Shown: positions 1-8,426 of the stretch, one piece after another
How positions within the stretch are numbered: position 1 is the stretch's first letter
Layout of the letters: each line of letters opens with the position of its first letter
Source of the DNA: Chryseobacterium pennae
GTDB lineage: Bacteria > Bacteroidota > Bacteroidia > Flavobacteriales > Weeksellaceae
Assembly: GCF_003385515.1 (NCBI RefSeq)
Contig: NZ_QNVT01000022.1
Location: forward strand, 36,544-100,543
Direction of reading: 5' to 3'
Length of the DNA stretch: 64,000 nucleotides
Position numbers and translations under genes: made by a program
Notes under the pieces: model-generated
Seen by the model: the letters and a program-made list of their open reading frames with translations, nothing else
Told to the model about the DNA's origin: nothing
The model's database searches: none

Positions 1-199
1 GGCCGGCCTGTTTGGCCATTTCTTTAATGCTCCCGCTGGACAGGAAAAAATTAAGGACAAAATCCTGTTCCTCACGATTCAGTTTAAGAAGAACCGGAAG
101 TTCATAGTCACCACTTACCTCAGTTTTACAGGCAGGGCATTTCATTTGACTTACATTAAGAGTATTGTCACAACTTGGACAGACTATCGGTAACTTCAT
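1..199 (-). CDS. DUF2089-type zinc-ribbon protein (N-terminal part only)
   Basis: The gene starts at ATG 199 and runs off the left edge, so only the first 66 residues are visible. They hold two CxxC pairs (CPSC and CPAC, about residues 8-21), which make a small zinc ribbon. A segment with LNREEQDFVLNFFLSSGSIK follows and looks like the start of a helix-turn-helix. This order matches DUF2089 proteins, which are presumed DNA-binding regulators. The gene lies downstream of tyrA on the same strand, but a terminator at 293-321 separates them. A possible -7 box, TACTTTCG, lies at 215-222 on the minus strand. The family call is from motif order only. Confidence 0.6.
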   Translation of the reverse strand, partial: MKLPIVCPSCDNTLNVSQMKCPACKTEVSGDYELPVLLKLNREEQDFVLNFFLSSGSIKEMAKQAG

Positions 200-292
200 T
201 GAATTTATTTTTTACGAAAGTAATATTTTTTTTAATAAAGTTAAAATATTTTTTAATTTTATTAAAATTAATTTTAAATAGGAACAAAAAAA

Positions 293-321
293 TAACCACA
301 AAAAAAGTTATTTTGTGGTTA
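293..321 (-). terminator. Rho-independent terminator after tyrA
   Basis: An 11-bp perfect stem pairs TAACCACAAAA (293-303) with TTTTGTGGTTA (311-321). On the minus strand it is followed by a run of T. It lies just past the tyrA stop codon. Confidence 0.75.
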
Positions 322-355
322 ATTAAATATTTTTTTTGTATTGATTTTCAGTGGT

Positions 356-1198
356 TTATCTTAGGATTTCTCTGATTCTGTTGGCATTTGTAATCAGTTC
401 TTCAAGGTATTCATAGTTTTCTTTTTCTAAAGCAGATTTGAATTTTCTGAGCTGAGTAATGTGTTCATTGAGAACGTCCAGAACATTTTCTTTGTTTTGT
501 TTAAAGATCGGAACCCACATTTCCGGATGGGATTTGGCCAGACGCACGGTACTTGAAAAACCGGAACTGGCAAGCTGGAAGATGGTTTCTTCTTCGCGTT
601 CTTTTTCCAGAACGGTATTGGCCAGAGCGTATGAAGTGATGTGGGAGATATGGGAAATATAAGCAGTATGAATGTCGTGATCTTCAGCATTCATATAGAT
701 GGTGTGCATTTCAAGGGCATTTACAATCCCTTCAACGATATTCAGAGCATCATCTGCGGATTCTTCTTTATTGCAGATCACACCGGCTTTACCTGAGAAA
801 CTCTCTGCAATAGCAGATTTAGGTCCATTGTTTTCTGTACCCCACATCGGGTGAAAGGCAACGAATCTCGAACGTTTCGGATGGTTTTTTACTGCACCTA
901 CGATTCCAGCCTTGGTAGAACCTGCATCCATAACTGTCTGACGATCTGATACAAGATCAAGAACGGCAGGTAGTAATTTTCTGGCCGCATCCACCGGAAT
1001 GGCAAGGATGATAAGATCTGAATCTTTAATTCCCTTTTCCAGATCTGCTTCTGCGTCAATTATTTTCAAATCTAATGCTTCGGTGATGTGCTGCTTGCTG
1101 TTATCGATTCCGTAGATGAAGCTGGCAACGTTTTTTTCTCTTAATTTCAAGGCCATTGAACCTCCGATTAATCCTACTCCAATAATACTTATTTTCAT
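356..1198 (-). CDS. tyrA: Prephenate dehydrogenase
   Basis: This cytoplasmic enzyme oxidatively decarboxylates prephenate to 4-hydroxyphenylpyruvate in tyrosine synthesis. The 280-residue protein opens with a Rossmann NAD(P)-binding loop (GVGLIGGS, residues 7-14). It carries AGSTKAG and FHPMWGTE, which match the TyrA motifs around the substrate pocket, and ends in the all-helical C-terminal domain. No chorismate mutase or ACT domain is fused, so it is the stand-alone form. A terminator separates it from the lipoprotein array upstream, so it probably has its own promoter in 1250-1365, although no clear TAnnTTTG box was seen there. Confidence 0.88.
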   Translation of the reverse strand: MKISIIGVGLIGGSMALKLREKNVASFIYGIDNSKQHITEALDLKIIDAEADLEKGIKDSDLIILAIPVDAARKLLPAVLDLVSDRQTVMDAGSTKAGIVGAVKNHPKRSRFVAFHPMWGTENNGPKSAIAESFSGKAGVICNKEESADDALNIVEGIVNALEMHTIYMNAEDHDIHTAYISHISHITSYALANTVLEKEREEETIFQLASSGFSSTVRLAKSHPEMWVPIFKQNKENVLDVLNEHITQLRKFKSALEKENYEYLEELITNANRIREILR

Positions 1199-1222
1199 CT
1201 TTTTAATTTTTTTTTAAATAAA

Positions 1223-1247
1223 AAAACCTCGTCAAGGACGAGGTTTT
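1223..1247 (-). terminator. Terminator closing the lipoprotein array
   Basis: A perfect 11-bp stem, AAAACCTCGTC (1223-1233) with GACGAGGTTTT (1237-1247), has a 3-nt loop. A T-run follows on the minus strand. It lies downstream of the last lipoprotein gene and upstream of tyrA. Confidence 0.85.
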
Positions 1248-1365
1248 AAGTTATGTTCATAAGAATCCCTATCCCAGATCTGAGTTAAAAATTCTATAAT
1301 AATATGTTCCGTTGTTAAAATTCACAAAGCGAAATTATAAAATATTTTTTAAAGTTGAGAACTTT

Positions 1366-1809
1366 TTATGATTTCTTTTTGAGCCGGATCGGAGTATTGT
1401 ACTGCCAGTCCTTATTGGGAACTATATTGCTTTGAAGATAATATTTTCTATCTTTCCTGAATACAACAGCCAGAGTATCGGTGGGAGGATGGTTACTCAT
1501 TGGACTGCCTTCAATCTGTTTGATGTATTTTACTATGATCTGTTTTTCATTTCCGGTGATACTGCAGACATCTGTAAAAAAGGTTTTGTAGCCAAGCCCC
1601 CAAAAAGTACAGCTGTCTTTGGTAATGGTGAGACCATAATCCAATGTCATTTCTGAGTTTTCATCCAGTTTTCCAAAATCATGAGAGATAGAATAGTCTC
1701 CTTTCCACTGGGTATGAATGGACGTTTCGGAATCTTTTGAAGATCCTTCCGGCAGGCTTTTACAGGAAATTATGCTGAGGAGTGAAAGTATTAAAAATAT
1801 TTTTTTCAT
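1366..1809 (-). CDS. Small lipoprotein, WxGxY type (array gene 1)
   Basis: This 147-residue protein has a lipoprotein signal peptide ending in SIISC (Cys16), so it should be acylated and anchored facing the periplasm or the surface. The mature part has a WKGDYSI segment followed by alternating polar and hydrophobic strands and a late RKDRKYYLQS motif. The same W-x-G-x-Y opening occurs in the array genes at 8427-8903 and 4660-5178, which suggests distant paralogues with a small beta-barrel fold. It is the last gene of the array before the terminator at 1223-1247. The function is unknown. A periplasmic immunity or inhibitor role is inferred only from its place behind a cell-wall hydrolase. Confidence 0.7.
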   Translation of the reverse strand: MKKIFLILSLLSIISCKSLPEGSSKDSETSIHTQWKGDYSISHDFGKLDENSEMTLDYGLTITKDSCTFWGLGYKTFFTDVCSITGNEKQIIVKYIKQIEGSPMSNHPPTDTLAVVFRKDRKYYLQSNIVPNKDWQYNTPIRLKKKS

Positions 1810-1824
1810 AATGCTAAAGATGTC

Positions 1825-2301
1825 TTAATCAGCACTGTGAATAATGGTTCTTTTTACGTTTTCACCTTTCTGTTCCAATTCAAGAGTGGTAACTCCGCCG
1901 GCAAATAAGAATTCGATTTCAACTTTATTGGAGGATACTTTGTAGCTAATAGTTTCCAGACCATCCTGATGAATTTCCTTTTCACTACTTTGTTTGGGTA
2001 ATGTCGTAAGAAGAAGTTCTGCTTTTTCCACTTCTTTCTCTTTGATGGTTTTTTGATATACAACTTCCATTGTACTGTTAGGGAAAATGCACTCCAGCTC
2101 AGTTTCGTAGTCAGCTGTTTTTTCTGTACATTCTTTTAAAGTAGGGATTATTTTGCTTTCTTCAACAGGTTTTTCCGCCACAGGAGCTTGTACAACAGGA
2201 CTGTCTTTCTTTATAGGCTCAGTTTCATTTACAGTCTGTTTTGAATCGTTTTTACATCCCGCTAGCAGCAATAAAAAACAAAATGGAATCATCTTTTTCA
2301 T
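1825..2301 (-). CDS. Lipoprotein of unknown function (array gene 2)
   Basis: I chose the internal ATG at 2301 because it gives a textbook lipoprotein signal peptide (MKKMIPFCFLLLLAGC). An ATG at 2361 would add 20 residues that destroy it. The 158-residue product has a Pro/Glu/Lys-rich spacer after the Cys (about residues 20-50). A compact domain with two further Cys residues (LKECTEK and LECIFP) follows. The two Cys could form a disulfide outside the cytoplasm. No family was recognised. It lies 60 bp downstream of the next array gene and 15 bp upstream of array gene 1. Confidence 0.65.
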   Translation of the reverse strand: MKKMIPFCFLLLLAGCKNDSKQTVNETEPIKKDSPVVQAPVAEKPVEESKIIPTLKECTEKTADYETELECIFPNSTMEVVYQKTIKEKEVEKAELLLTTLPKQSSEKEIHQDGLETISYKVSSNKVEIEFLFAGGVTTLELEQKGENVKRTIIHSAD

Positions 2302-2361
2302 GGGATGAAGATAACTCTTTTTGTACTTAAAGTTTTCACTGTTTATGGGGATTTTTACCAT

Positions 2362-3006
2362 TTAGGCATCATAGTAAAGTTCCAGTATCAAGTGTCCTTT
2401 TTCGTCACACCATTTTATCCATAAGCTTTGTTCATGATCATCTTTTACCATTAACCAACTTCCGGTAATTTTAATAGGATAATAAAAGCTGTCATCATCC
2501 AGTGGTTGTGATGGGGCTTTACTATCAGGCATTGTTCTTAAAGGGTTTTCTTTTTCATTGAACCCCACAGAGAAGACAGATAAAATATGCTCCTGAGTGG
2601 TCTGATATAAAAACAGTGGATCTGATTCTTTTATATATTTTATGGTATTTTCATTCACCAATACTTTATAAAATCCATTTTCATTGCCTAAGAATTTGAA
2701 AACCAAAAGGGTGTATTCAGGCTTTATCATGTAAGGGGTAACATCATCATCATTGAAAGTATCGTTCATTTGAAACGATTTCCATTCTGAATGATCTTTA
2801 TTATAAAGTTTGATCCAATCCTTTTGCTGGTAAGTGTTTTTTAAGACGATAAAACCTTTATCTTCTTTTTCGTCTTTCTTTTCTGCAGGAGAAGTCACGG
2901 ATTTTTCTTTATTGGAATCAGGCTTGAAAGGCTTTGTTGTCTTTTTATCCTGACAGGAAAATATACACAGACTTATTAAAGTAAGGGTAGGAAGTATTTT
3001 TTTCAT
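2362..3006 (-). CDS. Lipoprotein of unknown function (array gene 3)
   Basis: This 214-residue protein has a signal peptide with lipobox CIFSC (Cys18). A charged Lys/Glu/Ser linker follows to about residue 50, then a folded domain that ends in an acidic, Trp-containing stretch (WIKWCDEKGHLILELYYDA). The linker is typical of outer-membrane-anchored proteins. A stop-to-start gap of 23 bp separates it from the SH3 lipoprotein gene upstream, so co-transcription is likely. I do not recognise the family. Confidence 0.65.
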   Translation of the reverse strand: MKKILPTLTLISLCIFSCQDKKTTKPFKPDSNKEKSVTSPAEKKDEKEDKGFIVLKNTYQQKDWIKLYNKDHSEWKSFQMNDTFNDDDVTPYMIKPEYTLLVFKFLGNENGFYKVLVNENTIKYIKESDPLFLYQTTQEHILSVFSVGFNEKENPLRTMPDSKAPSQPLDDDSFYYPIKITGSWLMVKDDHEQSLWIKWCDEKGHLILELYYDA

Positions 3007-3029
3007 GAGGTCTTAAATATATAAATCTT

Positions 3030-3833
3030 CTATTTGGATTGTATCCTGCTTTTATGGACATATCCTTTCTTTCCTTCCTGTGATGTAACGAACCACCAGT
3101 CGCCATTCTGGTCAGTCACTTCAATCTGTTCTCCTGATTTAATCTTCTGCAGCACTTGAGAGGTAATGCTTTTGTCTTTTCTCAGATTGGTATAGCCATC
3201 AGGATCCTGAATAAAATAAGCTGTATTCTGAATTTTTTCCGTTCTGCACTTTTTAGCCCTTACTTTTTCTTCCGGAATAGGAGTTATTCTGTCAGTCCAT
3301 CCGGATTTTTGTATATTAATATTTTGAGGAATATCACAAATGTACATTACGGCATCCTGAGAAATATCTGACATTGTTTTATAGATAATATTCCGAAGAA
3401 GCCATGTATTATTTTGCATAATGACATTATATTCTTTTTCATAGTATCCGCGGTCAGGGAAATATGTTTTTACAGTAAATCCTTTTTCATTAAAAATAGG
3501 AATGATATTACCAATAATATTGCCGCCATCCTCAGAAAAGTTCCTTGTTTCCAGTGCTAGTGTATATTTTCCCTGCTGATTTCCTAAAAATATAAACAAA
3601 TCCTCCCCTTGATAAGGCTTGTGGCTTACAATTTTATCAGTGATGCCATCTTTGTTAACATCAATGGTCTTTATGAAGTAATCTTCATTATTAACATAAG
3701 TTTTAAATGAACTTCTTTTGGTTTCATTTGAAAGCTGTCTGAGGCTGATCTTGTTTTTCTCAGAACTTTCTTTATGCTGAGAAGCGCAGGTAATGCTGAT
3801 TACGAAAATAAATATAGATAATATATTTTTCAT
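3030..3833 (-). CDS. Lipoprotein with C-terminal bacterial SH3 domain (array gene 4)
   Basis: The 267-residue product has a lipobox at ISITC (Cys16). Near residues 55-65 it has DVNKDGITDKI, a Ca-loop-like DxNxDGxxD motif of the kind seen in VCBS/FG-GAP repeats. Residues 205-264 form a bacterial SH3 domain: GYTNLRKDKS, a central GDWWFV and a final GYVHKSRI. Bacterial SH3 domains usually bind peptidoglycan or its peptides, which suits a protein encoded beside a wall hydrolase. The Ca-loop motif recurs in array gene 5. A role in shielding or sensing the wall is inferred. Confidence 0.75.
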   Translation of the reverse strand: MKNILSIFIFVISITCASQHKESSEKNKISLRQLSNETKRSSFKTYVNNEDYFIKTIDVNKDGITDKIVSHKPYQGEDLFIFLGNQQGKYTLALETRNFSEDGGNIIGNIIPIFNEKGFTVKTYFPDRGYYEKEYNVIMQNNTWLLRNIIYKTMSDISQDAVMYICDIPQNINIQKSGWTDRITPIPEEKVRAKKCRTEKIQNTAYFIQDPDGYTNLRKDKSITSQVLQKIKSGEQIEVTDQNGDWWFVTSQEGKKGYVHKSRIQSK

Positions 3834-3933
3834 CTGTAACTTCTATTTTAAGCTATTTTATTACGGGTGTTTTCCCATTGCAAAAATTAAAAATATAATA
3901 TACTGATCTCCCTTTAATGATTCTAAAAATCTG

Positions 3934-4554
3934 TTATTTAGAGTTAATCGCTTTAATATTGAAATTCCCGAATGGGATAGATCCGAAATCTTTTGTAGTC
4001 AGTTCTGTTTTATACTCTTTTTCATCTCCGGAAGACATTTCAGTAGTTAATACAGAGTATCTATGTAAATAAATTCCTTTTTTAAACTTATCATATTTAA
4101 AAGTTATAAAGCTCCTGTCAATGACGCCACCACCTCCATTAGCCTGTTCTATGGTAAAGAAATTATCTTTAATTTTGACATCAGAGAATCCGGATGCTAC
4201 ATTGTCAGGATAGTAAGGCTCAATAATGTTATCATTGGTTAATATTGTAAACTTATTTTCGTTATTACTTAATTTAACAATTACTTTGAAAAGCTTAAAA
4301 TCATTGGGTTTAATTTCTTTATTCCATTCAGTACTATAAACTGTTACTTTGTCAGGTTTTCCATCCTGGTTAATATCAGCTTCTTTTTGAGTAACAATAG
4401 AATAATTATTATCTTTTTCAATTATAGATGATTTTATTTCTTCATTTTTTTTTAATTCAGAACTTTTGTTTTTTTTTCTCATCTTCATTTTACTTTCTTG
4501 TCCATTGCAAGAAAGTAAAATGAAGGCGAAAAGTAAGGGAAGGGTTTTCATCAT
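3934..4554 (-). CDS. Lipoprotein with DxNxDGxxD motif (array gene 5)
   Basis: This is a 206-residue lipoprotein with lipobox ILLSC (Cys16). After a Lys-rich linker it carries DINQDGKPDKVTVY, the same Ca-loop-like motif as array gene 4. Its C-terminal half, including FFTIEQ, FITFKYDK and KDFGSIPF, aligns by eye with array gene 10 (7807-8373: YFTIEK, ITFKFDK, KDFGNVKF), so the two look like divergent paralogues. The first 50 bp of the gene are almost identical to those of array gene 6. The function is unknown. An immunity role is inferred from context. Confidence 0.68.
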   Translation of the reverse strand: MMKTLPLLFAFILLSCNGQESKMKMRKKNKSSELKKNEEIKSSIIEKDNNYSIVTQKEADINQDGKPDKVTVYSTEWNKEIKPNDFKLFKVIVKLSNNENKFTILTNDNIIEPYYPDNVASGFSDVKIKDNFFTIEQANGGGGVIDRSFITFKYDKFKKGIYLHRYSVLTTEMSSGDEKEYKTELTTKDFGSIPFGNFNIKAINSK

Positions 4555-4659
4555 TTTGTAGTCTTATTAATTAAAAAATCACTTTTTTAGTGCTATATTT
4601 TTATAAGTACCAGAGTCTATAAATAAATCTCTCGTTTTACTCATTCCATATTATTGAAA

Positions 4660-5178
4660 TTAATCTAAATCATCAGCTGATTTGGCGTATTGTAAGAGAA
4701 AAACATTATTTGTTTTATTTTTTTCCTTGGTTTTTATTAAGTCACTTTTTATCCAAAATTGATTGTTTTTTTTATAAATTTTTCCTATCAACTCTTTATT
4801 TTTTATATTATAAAGTAATAATGAATCTTTTTCCTGTTTAGGTTCTACTTTAAACTTAAAGGAATTTTTCCCGCTGAATCCAAAATCTGAATTAGCTTGA
4901 TCTATATCAATATAATAACTCCCTATGGAATCTGAGCTACTTTGTGGTTTATAATAATATACCCCATTCCAATTAGCATTTATCTTTATTGTAGTTTTTG
5001 TAAATTCAGGAGATAGATCGTCATAGTTTGATTTTGTTCCATCTCCTTCATCTGTTATATTGTATGGAGCGTTTTTTAAAGAGTTCATTTCTTTGTCATT
5101 CCGTAGCTGATCTTTACCTTCTTTTCCATTGCAAGAAAGTAAAATGAAGGCGAAAAATAAGGAAAGGGTTTTCATCAT
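4660..5178 (-). CDS. Small lipoprotein, WxGxY type (array gene 6)
   Basis: This 172-residue lipoprotein has lipobox ILLSC (Cys16). The mature protein contains NANWNGVYYY, then IDIDQ, a Phe/Lys-rich strand region and KKNNQFWIKSD. This layout resembles the WxGxY genes at 1366-1809 and 8427-8903. The signal-peptide DNA (5126-5181) is 54/56 identical to that of array gene 5 (4502-4557), while the mature proteins are unrelated. That pattern suggests recombination at the 5' ends. The reading frame is very AT-rich. Confidence 0.65.
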   Translation of the reverse strand: MMKTLSLFFAFILLSCNGKEGKDQLRNDKEMNSLKNAPYNITDEGDGTKSNYDDLSPEFTKTTIKINANWNGVYYYKPQSSSDSIGSYYIDIDQANSDFGFSGKNSFKFKVEPKQEKDSLLLYNIKNKELIGKIYKKNNQFWIKSDLIKTKEKNKTNNVFLLQYAKSADDLD

Positions 5179-5193
5179 TTTTTATAAATATTA

Positions 5194-6306
5194 TTACATA
5201 TCTAATCCAATTCCATCTCCTTCAATCTTTGCATCATTCCAATATTTCTCAAAAGAAGGTAACCCATAATATTTTTGTTTTTTAAATTCATCATCATATT
5301 TCTTTTGTAAATCCTCTTGTGAATGCTCATAAAATGTTCCCATAAATGAAAATGTCAAACCTGTTTTCTCCTTGTGTTTTTCTCCAAAATATAATAGGTA
5401 AGCTATAAGTTTAGATTTCTCATGAAAATCCAAATTTTCTAATTTGATTCTATCAGTCCTAATATCTTCTAAAACAGATAAGATTTCTTTTGAATATTTT
5501 TCAGAATCAGAATCCATGAATGAAAAAGTTTCGGAGTGAACAACAAAACTTTTATCACAATTTTTAGCATAAAATACTTTCAAATATGTCTCTTTATCAT
5601 TACGATATTTTTCAATCCCATTTCCTTTTATATACCATTCTAAAAGATCTTTATCTCTTACATAGCCAAAATCTCTAACCAGTATTTCAAGAAATGCTTT
5701 GTCATTAAATTTTAACCATGCAAGATCAGCTTTGCTATCATTAAATAAATATTTATTTCTTGCAATAATGTTTTCAGGAATATGAGTAGAGTAGTTTTGT
5801 CCTTTAATTGTGACTATATTTTTTAATAAGACAAAGGGAGTCAGTAATTTATTTTTCTGATCAAAAAAAATATTTCCTGTTTCAGCATATGACTCAAATA
5901 AATTATCTTCTAACGTACTTTGTGATGCATCCAGAAGATTACCATGATATACAAGATACCTTGTATCAATTTTTCCATGTTGAATACATTTGATATCCAA
6001 ACGAAAAATAGAGTTTGTTTTTTTTGAAAAATTCTCGCTAGATGGTTCTTTATAACCTTTGTTTTTTAAGCCTTTACTAATTAAATCTGAAACTATATCT
6101 AAATCTATTTTTGATAATGTATATTTATCTTCTGTTTCATCATTTTCCAAATAGGCTTGCTTATCAAGAATATCCTTGACTTGGTTAGTACTAATATCTT
6201 GTTGTATAACTGTATTCGTAGGTTTGATAACCTCTTCTTGTTCTTTTTTGTTTTTGCCAGAACATGAAATTAGAATAAATATTAGTAGGATTAAAAAGTT
6301 TCTCAT
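5194..6306 (-). CDS. Large lipoprotein of unknown function (array gene 7)
   Basis: At 370 residues this is the longest of the lipoprotein genes. Its signal peptide ends in FILISC (Cys15). A charged linker leads into a mostly helical domain with no motif I recognise. It includes a Lys/Glu/Tyr-rich C-terminus ending in KYWNDAKIEGDGIGLDM. It sits 15 bp upstream of array gene 6, so the two are probably co-transcribed. No catalytic motif was seen, so a binding or inhibitor protein is more likely than an enzyme. Confidence 0.65.
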   Translation of the reverse strand: MRNFLILLIFILISCSGKNKKEQEEVIKPTNTVIQQDISTNQVKDILDKQAYLENDETEDKYTLSKIDLDIVSDLISKGLKNKGYKEPSSENFSKKTNSIFRLDIKCIQHGKIDTRYLVYHGNLLDASQSTLEDNLFESYAETGNIFFDQKNKLLTPFVLLKNIVTIKGQNYSTHIPENIIARNKYLFNDSKADLAWLKFNDKAFLEILVRDFGYVRDKDLLEWYIKGNGIEKYRNDKETYLKVFYAKNCDKSFVVHSETFSFMDSDSEKYSKEILSVLEDIRTDRIKLENLDFHEKSKLIAYLLYFGEKHKEKTGLTFSFMGTFYEHSQEDLQKKYDDEFKKQKYYGLPSFEKYWNDAKIEGDGIGLDM

Positions 6307-6415
6307 TTGTATTTTGGTTTTTACTTCATTCTGTCTTTAACTCTTTTGTTACTCCGGACATATCTTTTAATTGACTCTCGATGAAAGTATACTTGATATA
6401 TGCTTCTTATTACAC

Positions 6416-7033
6416 TTAATAATAAAGATTATTTTTCTCCATTTCAACATCTAAAGACTCATCCAGATAATGTAGAGAATCAGATTTGATTGTACCATCA
6501 GGACTTATGCTGCTTTCTGTGTAAGAAACGATGCCTGCTGAATTTCCTCTTAAAGGATTTAAGGGAAAATACTTTATTTGCCAGATTTTATTTGTCTTTG
6601 CATTAAAATAAGACAGACAGTTGTAGTTTCCAAAACCTTCTCCTGAAATATTTCTGTAAAATTGTATTGAATCTGTTTTTTTATTGTTGACATAAGTAAA
6701 GAGGTTTACTTTTATGATACTTCTATCAGTTTGTTTTTCTTTTACAAGTTTAATGGAAACATTATCTTTTAAAGGAAAATAGGATTCATTGTTTTCTGAT
6801 AGTGTGTATTTTTTTAGATATTCTTCATTTTGTTGTTGTAAGACCAAATCTCCTTTTTTGTTCTTCAGAGAATTGAAGTAATTTGGGCTGGCAAGAATAG
6901 TATCTCCAACAAAATAATCTTTATTGTAAGTCACATTTTTTGATGAAGACTCCACAGCTTGTTTACAGCAAATACTGATCAAAATTGTGAATAACAAAGC
7001 GAAATAGCTGTATATTTTTTTTATAGTTGTCAT
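6416..7033 (-). CDS. Lipoprotein of unknown function (array gene 8)
   Basis: The 205-residue product has a hydrophobic N-terminus with a lipobox-like SICC (Cys22/23) after a longer than usual n-region (MTTIKKIYSYF). The rest is predicted beta-rich, with NYNCLSYFNAKTNKIWQIKYFPLNP and a final segment of Asp, Glu and Asn. It starts 6 bp after the stop of array gene 9, which is tight enough for translational coupling. The family was not recognised. Confidence 0.65.
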   Translation of the reverse strand: MTTIKKIYSYFALLFTILISICCKQAVESSSKNVTYNKDYFVGDTILASPNYFNSLKNKKGDLVLQQQNEEYLKKYTLSENNESYFPLKDNVSIKLVKEKQTDRSIIKVNLFTYVNNKKTDSIQFYRNISGEGFGNYNCLSYFNAKTNKIWQIKYFPLNPLRGNSAGIVSYTESSISPDGTIKSDSLHYLDESLDVEMEKNNLYY

Positions 7034-7039
7034 TTGATA

Positions 7040-7696
7040 TTAAATATTTTTTTTATAAGTTCCGTCAAAATAAACTTTGTCTTCATCAATTGTAAATTTT
7101 TTGCAATCTAAGTTTCCATTTTTATCTAAATAACATATATTTTGTTTAGTTGTATATGGATAATCAATTTCAGAAAAAATATTTTCACTTTGGATGGTAT
7201 TATTACCTTCAAAAATAGCGATGTCTACTTTATAAATCTTTACAGGGAATTCATATTCATTACTATCTAATGTTGCTACAGTTTTAAATGCTAAAATCTT
7301 TCTGCCATCATTTAATTTCATAGAATCAGTAATAAATAAAGAATCTATTTTTGAAAGCTTTAGTAGGCTATCTTGCTTAACAAAATTAGAATAATCTGGA
7401 TTCGAATATTCATTTATTCCTCCCTTGATTCTATTAAAATAATCTATTTTTTCAAGTTTACTCTGATAGTTAATGTCATCATTGTTAAGTGATACATTTT
7501 CTTCACCATATGTATTAACTTTCCATTCTTTTGGAAAGGAATAATCTTTTATAGTCTCTAAACCTATCGGTTTAAATTGAAAAGCTGTATCAGGTTTGTT
7601 TTGTGCTAATTGGGTATTATTATCTTGTGAGTTACCATTTTTTTTGCAGCCTACAATAAATAGAGATAATGATAAGAAAATTAGGTTATTTTTCAT
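7040..7696 (-). CDS. Lipoprotein of unknown function (array gene 9)
   Basis: I chose the ATG at 7696. It yields MKNNLIFLSLSLFIVGCKK with a proper lipobox (IVGC, Cys17), while the upstream ATG at 7747 would add 17 residues that do not belong to a signal peptide. The mature part (to residue 218) has an IGLETIKDYSFPKEW segment and a C-terminal CYLDKNGNLDCKKF with two Cys that could bond. It resembles short Bacteroidota surface lipoproteins with no assigned function. Confidence 0.65.
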   Translation of the reverse strand: MKNNLIFLSLSLFIVGCKKNGNSQDNNTQLAQNKPDTAFQFKPIGLETIKDYSFPKEWKVNTYGEENVSLNNDDINYQSKLEKIDYFNRIKGGINEYSNPDYSNFVKQDSLLKLSKIDSLFITDSMKLNDGRKILAFKTVATLDSNEYEFPVKIYKVDIAIFEGNNTIQSENIFSEIDYPYTTKQNICYLDKNGNLDCKKFTIDEDKVYFDGTYKKNI

Positions 7697-7806
7697 TCTG
7701 TTGATTAACTCTTGATGTGGGGCTGTAAAAATCTTAATTCTCAACAAAAAATATATTTTTCAATTTTTGATTCTTTTTTCTGACTTAGATTTGTTAATGT
7801 TTAACA

Positions 7807-8373
7807 CTATTTGTTTAATAAGTTTATTAAAAATTCACGATCAACATTTTCAAACTTAACATTTCCGAAATCTTTAGAAGTATAATTTTTATTGGTTATA
7901 CTTTTATCCGGATCATGCCTGTCAGTAAATTCTATACTATATTTATGCAGAAGAAGGTCTTTATCAAATTTGAATGTGATGTATTCTTTCAGGTAAAATT
8001 TATCCGTACAATTGTACTTTTCGATAGTAAAATAGTTATTTTTTAATGCAATGCTATCAAGACTAATGTCTGGACAATTTGAATTGCCTTCTAACACTTT
8101 TGTATTAGTAAATCTTTTATTTATTCTATTAAGTGTTACTTCAATTACACCATCATTATCGGAATTAATTGAAAAAAACTCATTTTTAGATATTTTATGA
8201 GGTGTATTGGGTCTTTCTGTAATATTATTAACAGCTTTACGGGCTATCAAAGTATCTTGGATTTTTAAAGAATTATGATTTATAGAGTTTTCTTTTCTAC
8301 TCTCCATTTTACTTTCTTGTTTATTGCAAGAAAATAAAGTTAAAATGAAAATTAAAGAAATATTTTTCATCAT
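7807..8373 (-). CDS. Lipoprotein, paralogue of array gene 5 (array gene 10)
   Basis: This 188-residue lipoprotein has lipobox TLFSC (Cys16). It shares with the gene at 3934-4554 the MMKxxxLxF signal peptide, a QESKMxxRK segment just after the Cys, a degenerate INSDNDGVIEVTL version of the Ca-loop motif, and the C-terminal KDFGxxxF signature. The relationship is clear by eye, but the sequences are strongly diverged. That fits a duplicated and diversified family, as is known for orphan immunity genes. Confidence 0.68.
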   Translation of the reverse strand: MMKNISLIFILTLFSCNKQESKMESRKENSINHNSLKIQDTLIARKAVNNITERPNTPHKISKNEFFSINSDNDGVIEVTLNRINKRFTNTKVLEGNSNCPDISLDSIALKNNYFTIEKYNCTDKFYLKEYITFKFDKDLLLHKYSIEFTDRHDPDKSITNKNYTSKDFGNVKFENVDREFLINLLNK

Positions 8374-8426
8374 TTAATTAATTGTTTATTCAACTTTTAT
8401 AAACCTCATTGAGGTATTATTTTATA

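Noticed and set aside
1199..1365. Possible attenuator before tyrA, because a terminator hairpin lies in its leader.
   Set aside because: The only short frame before the hairpin is four codons long with no Tyr or Phe. The hairpin is better explained as the end of the lipoprotein operon.
2302..2361. An N-terminal extension of array gene 2 from ATG 2361.
   Set aside because: It would remove a perfect lipoprotein signal peptide beginning at 2301.
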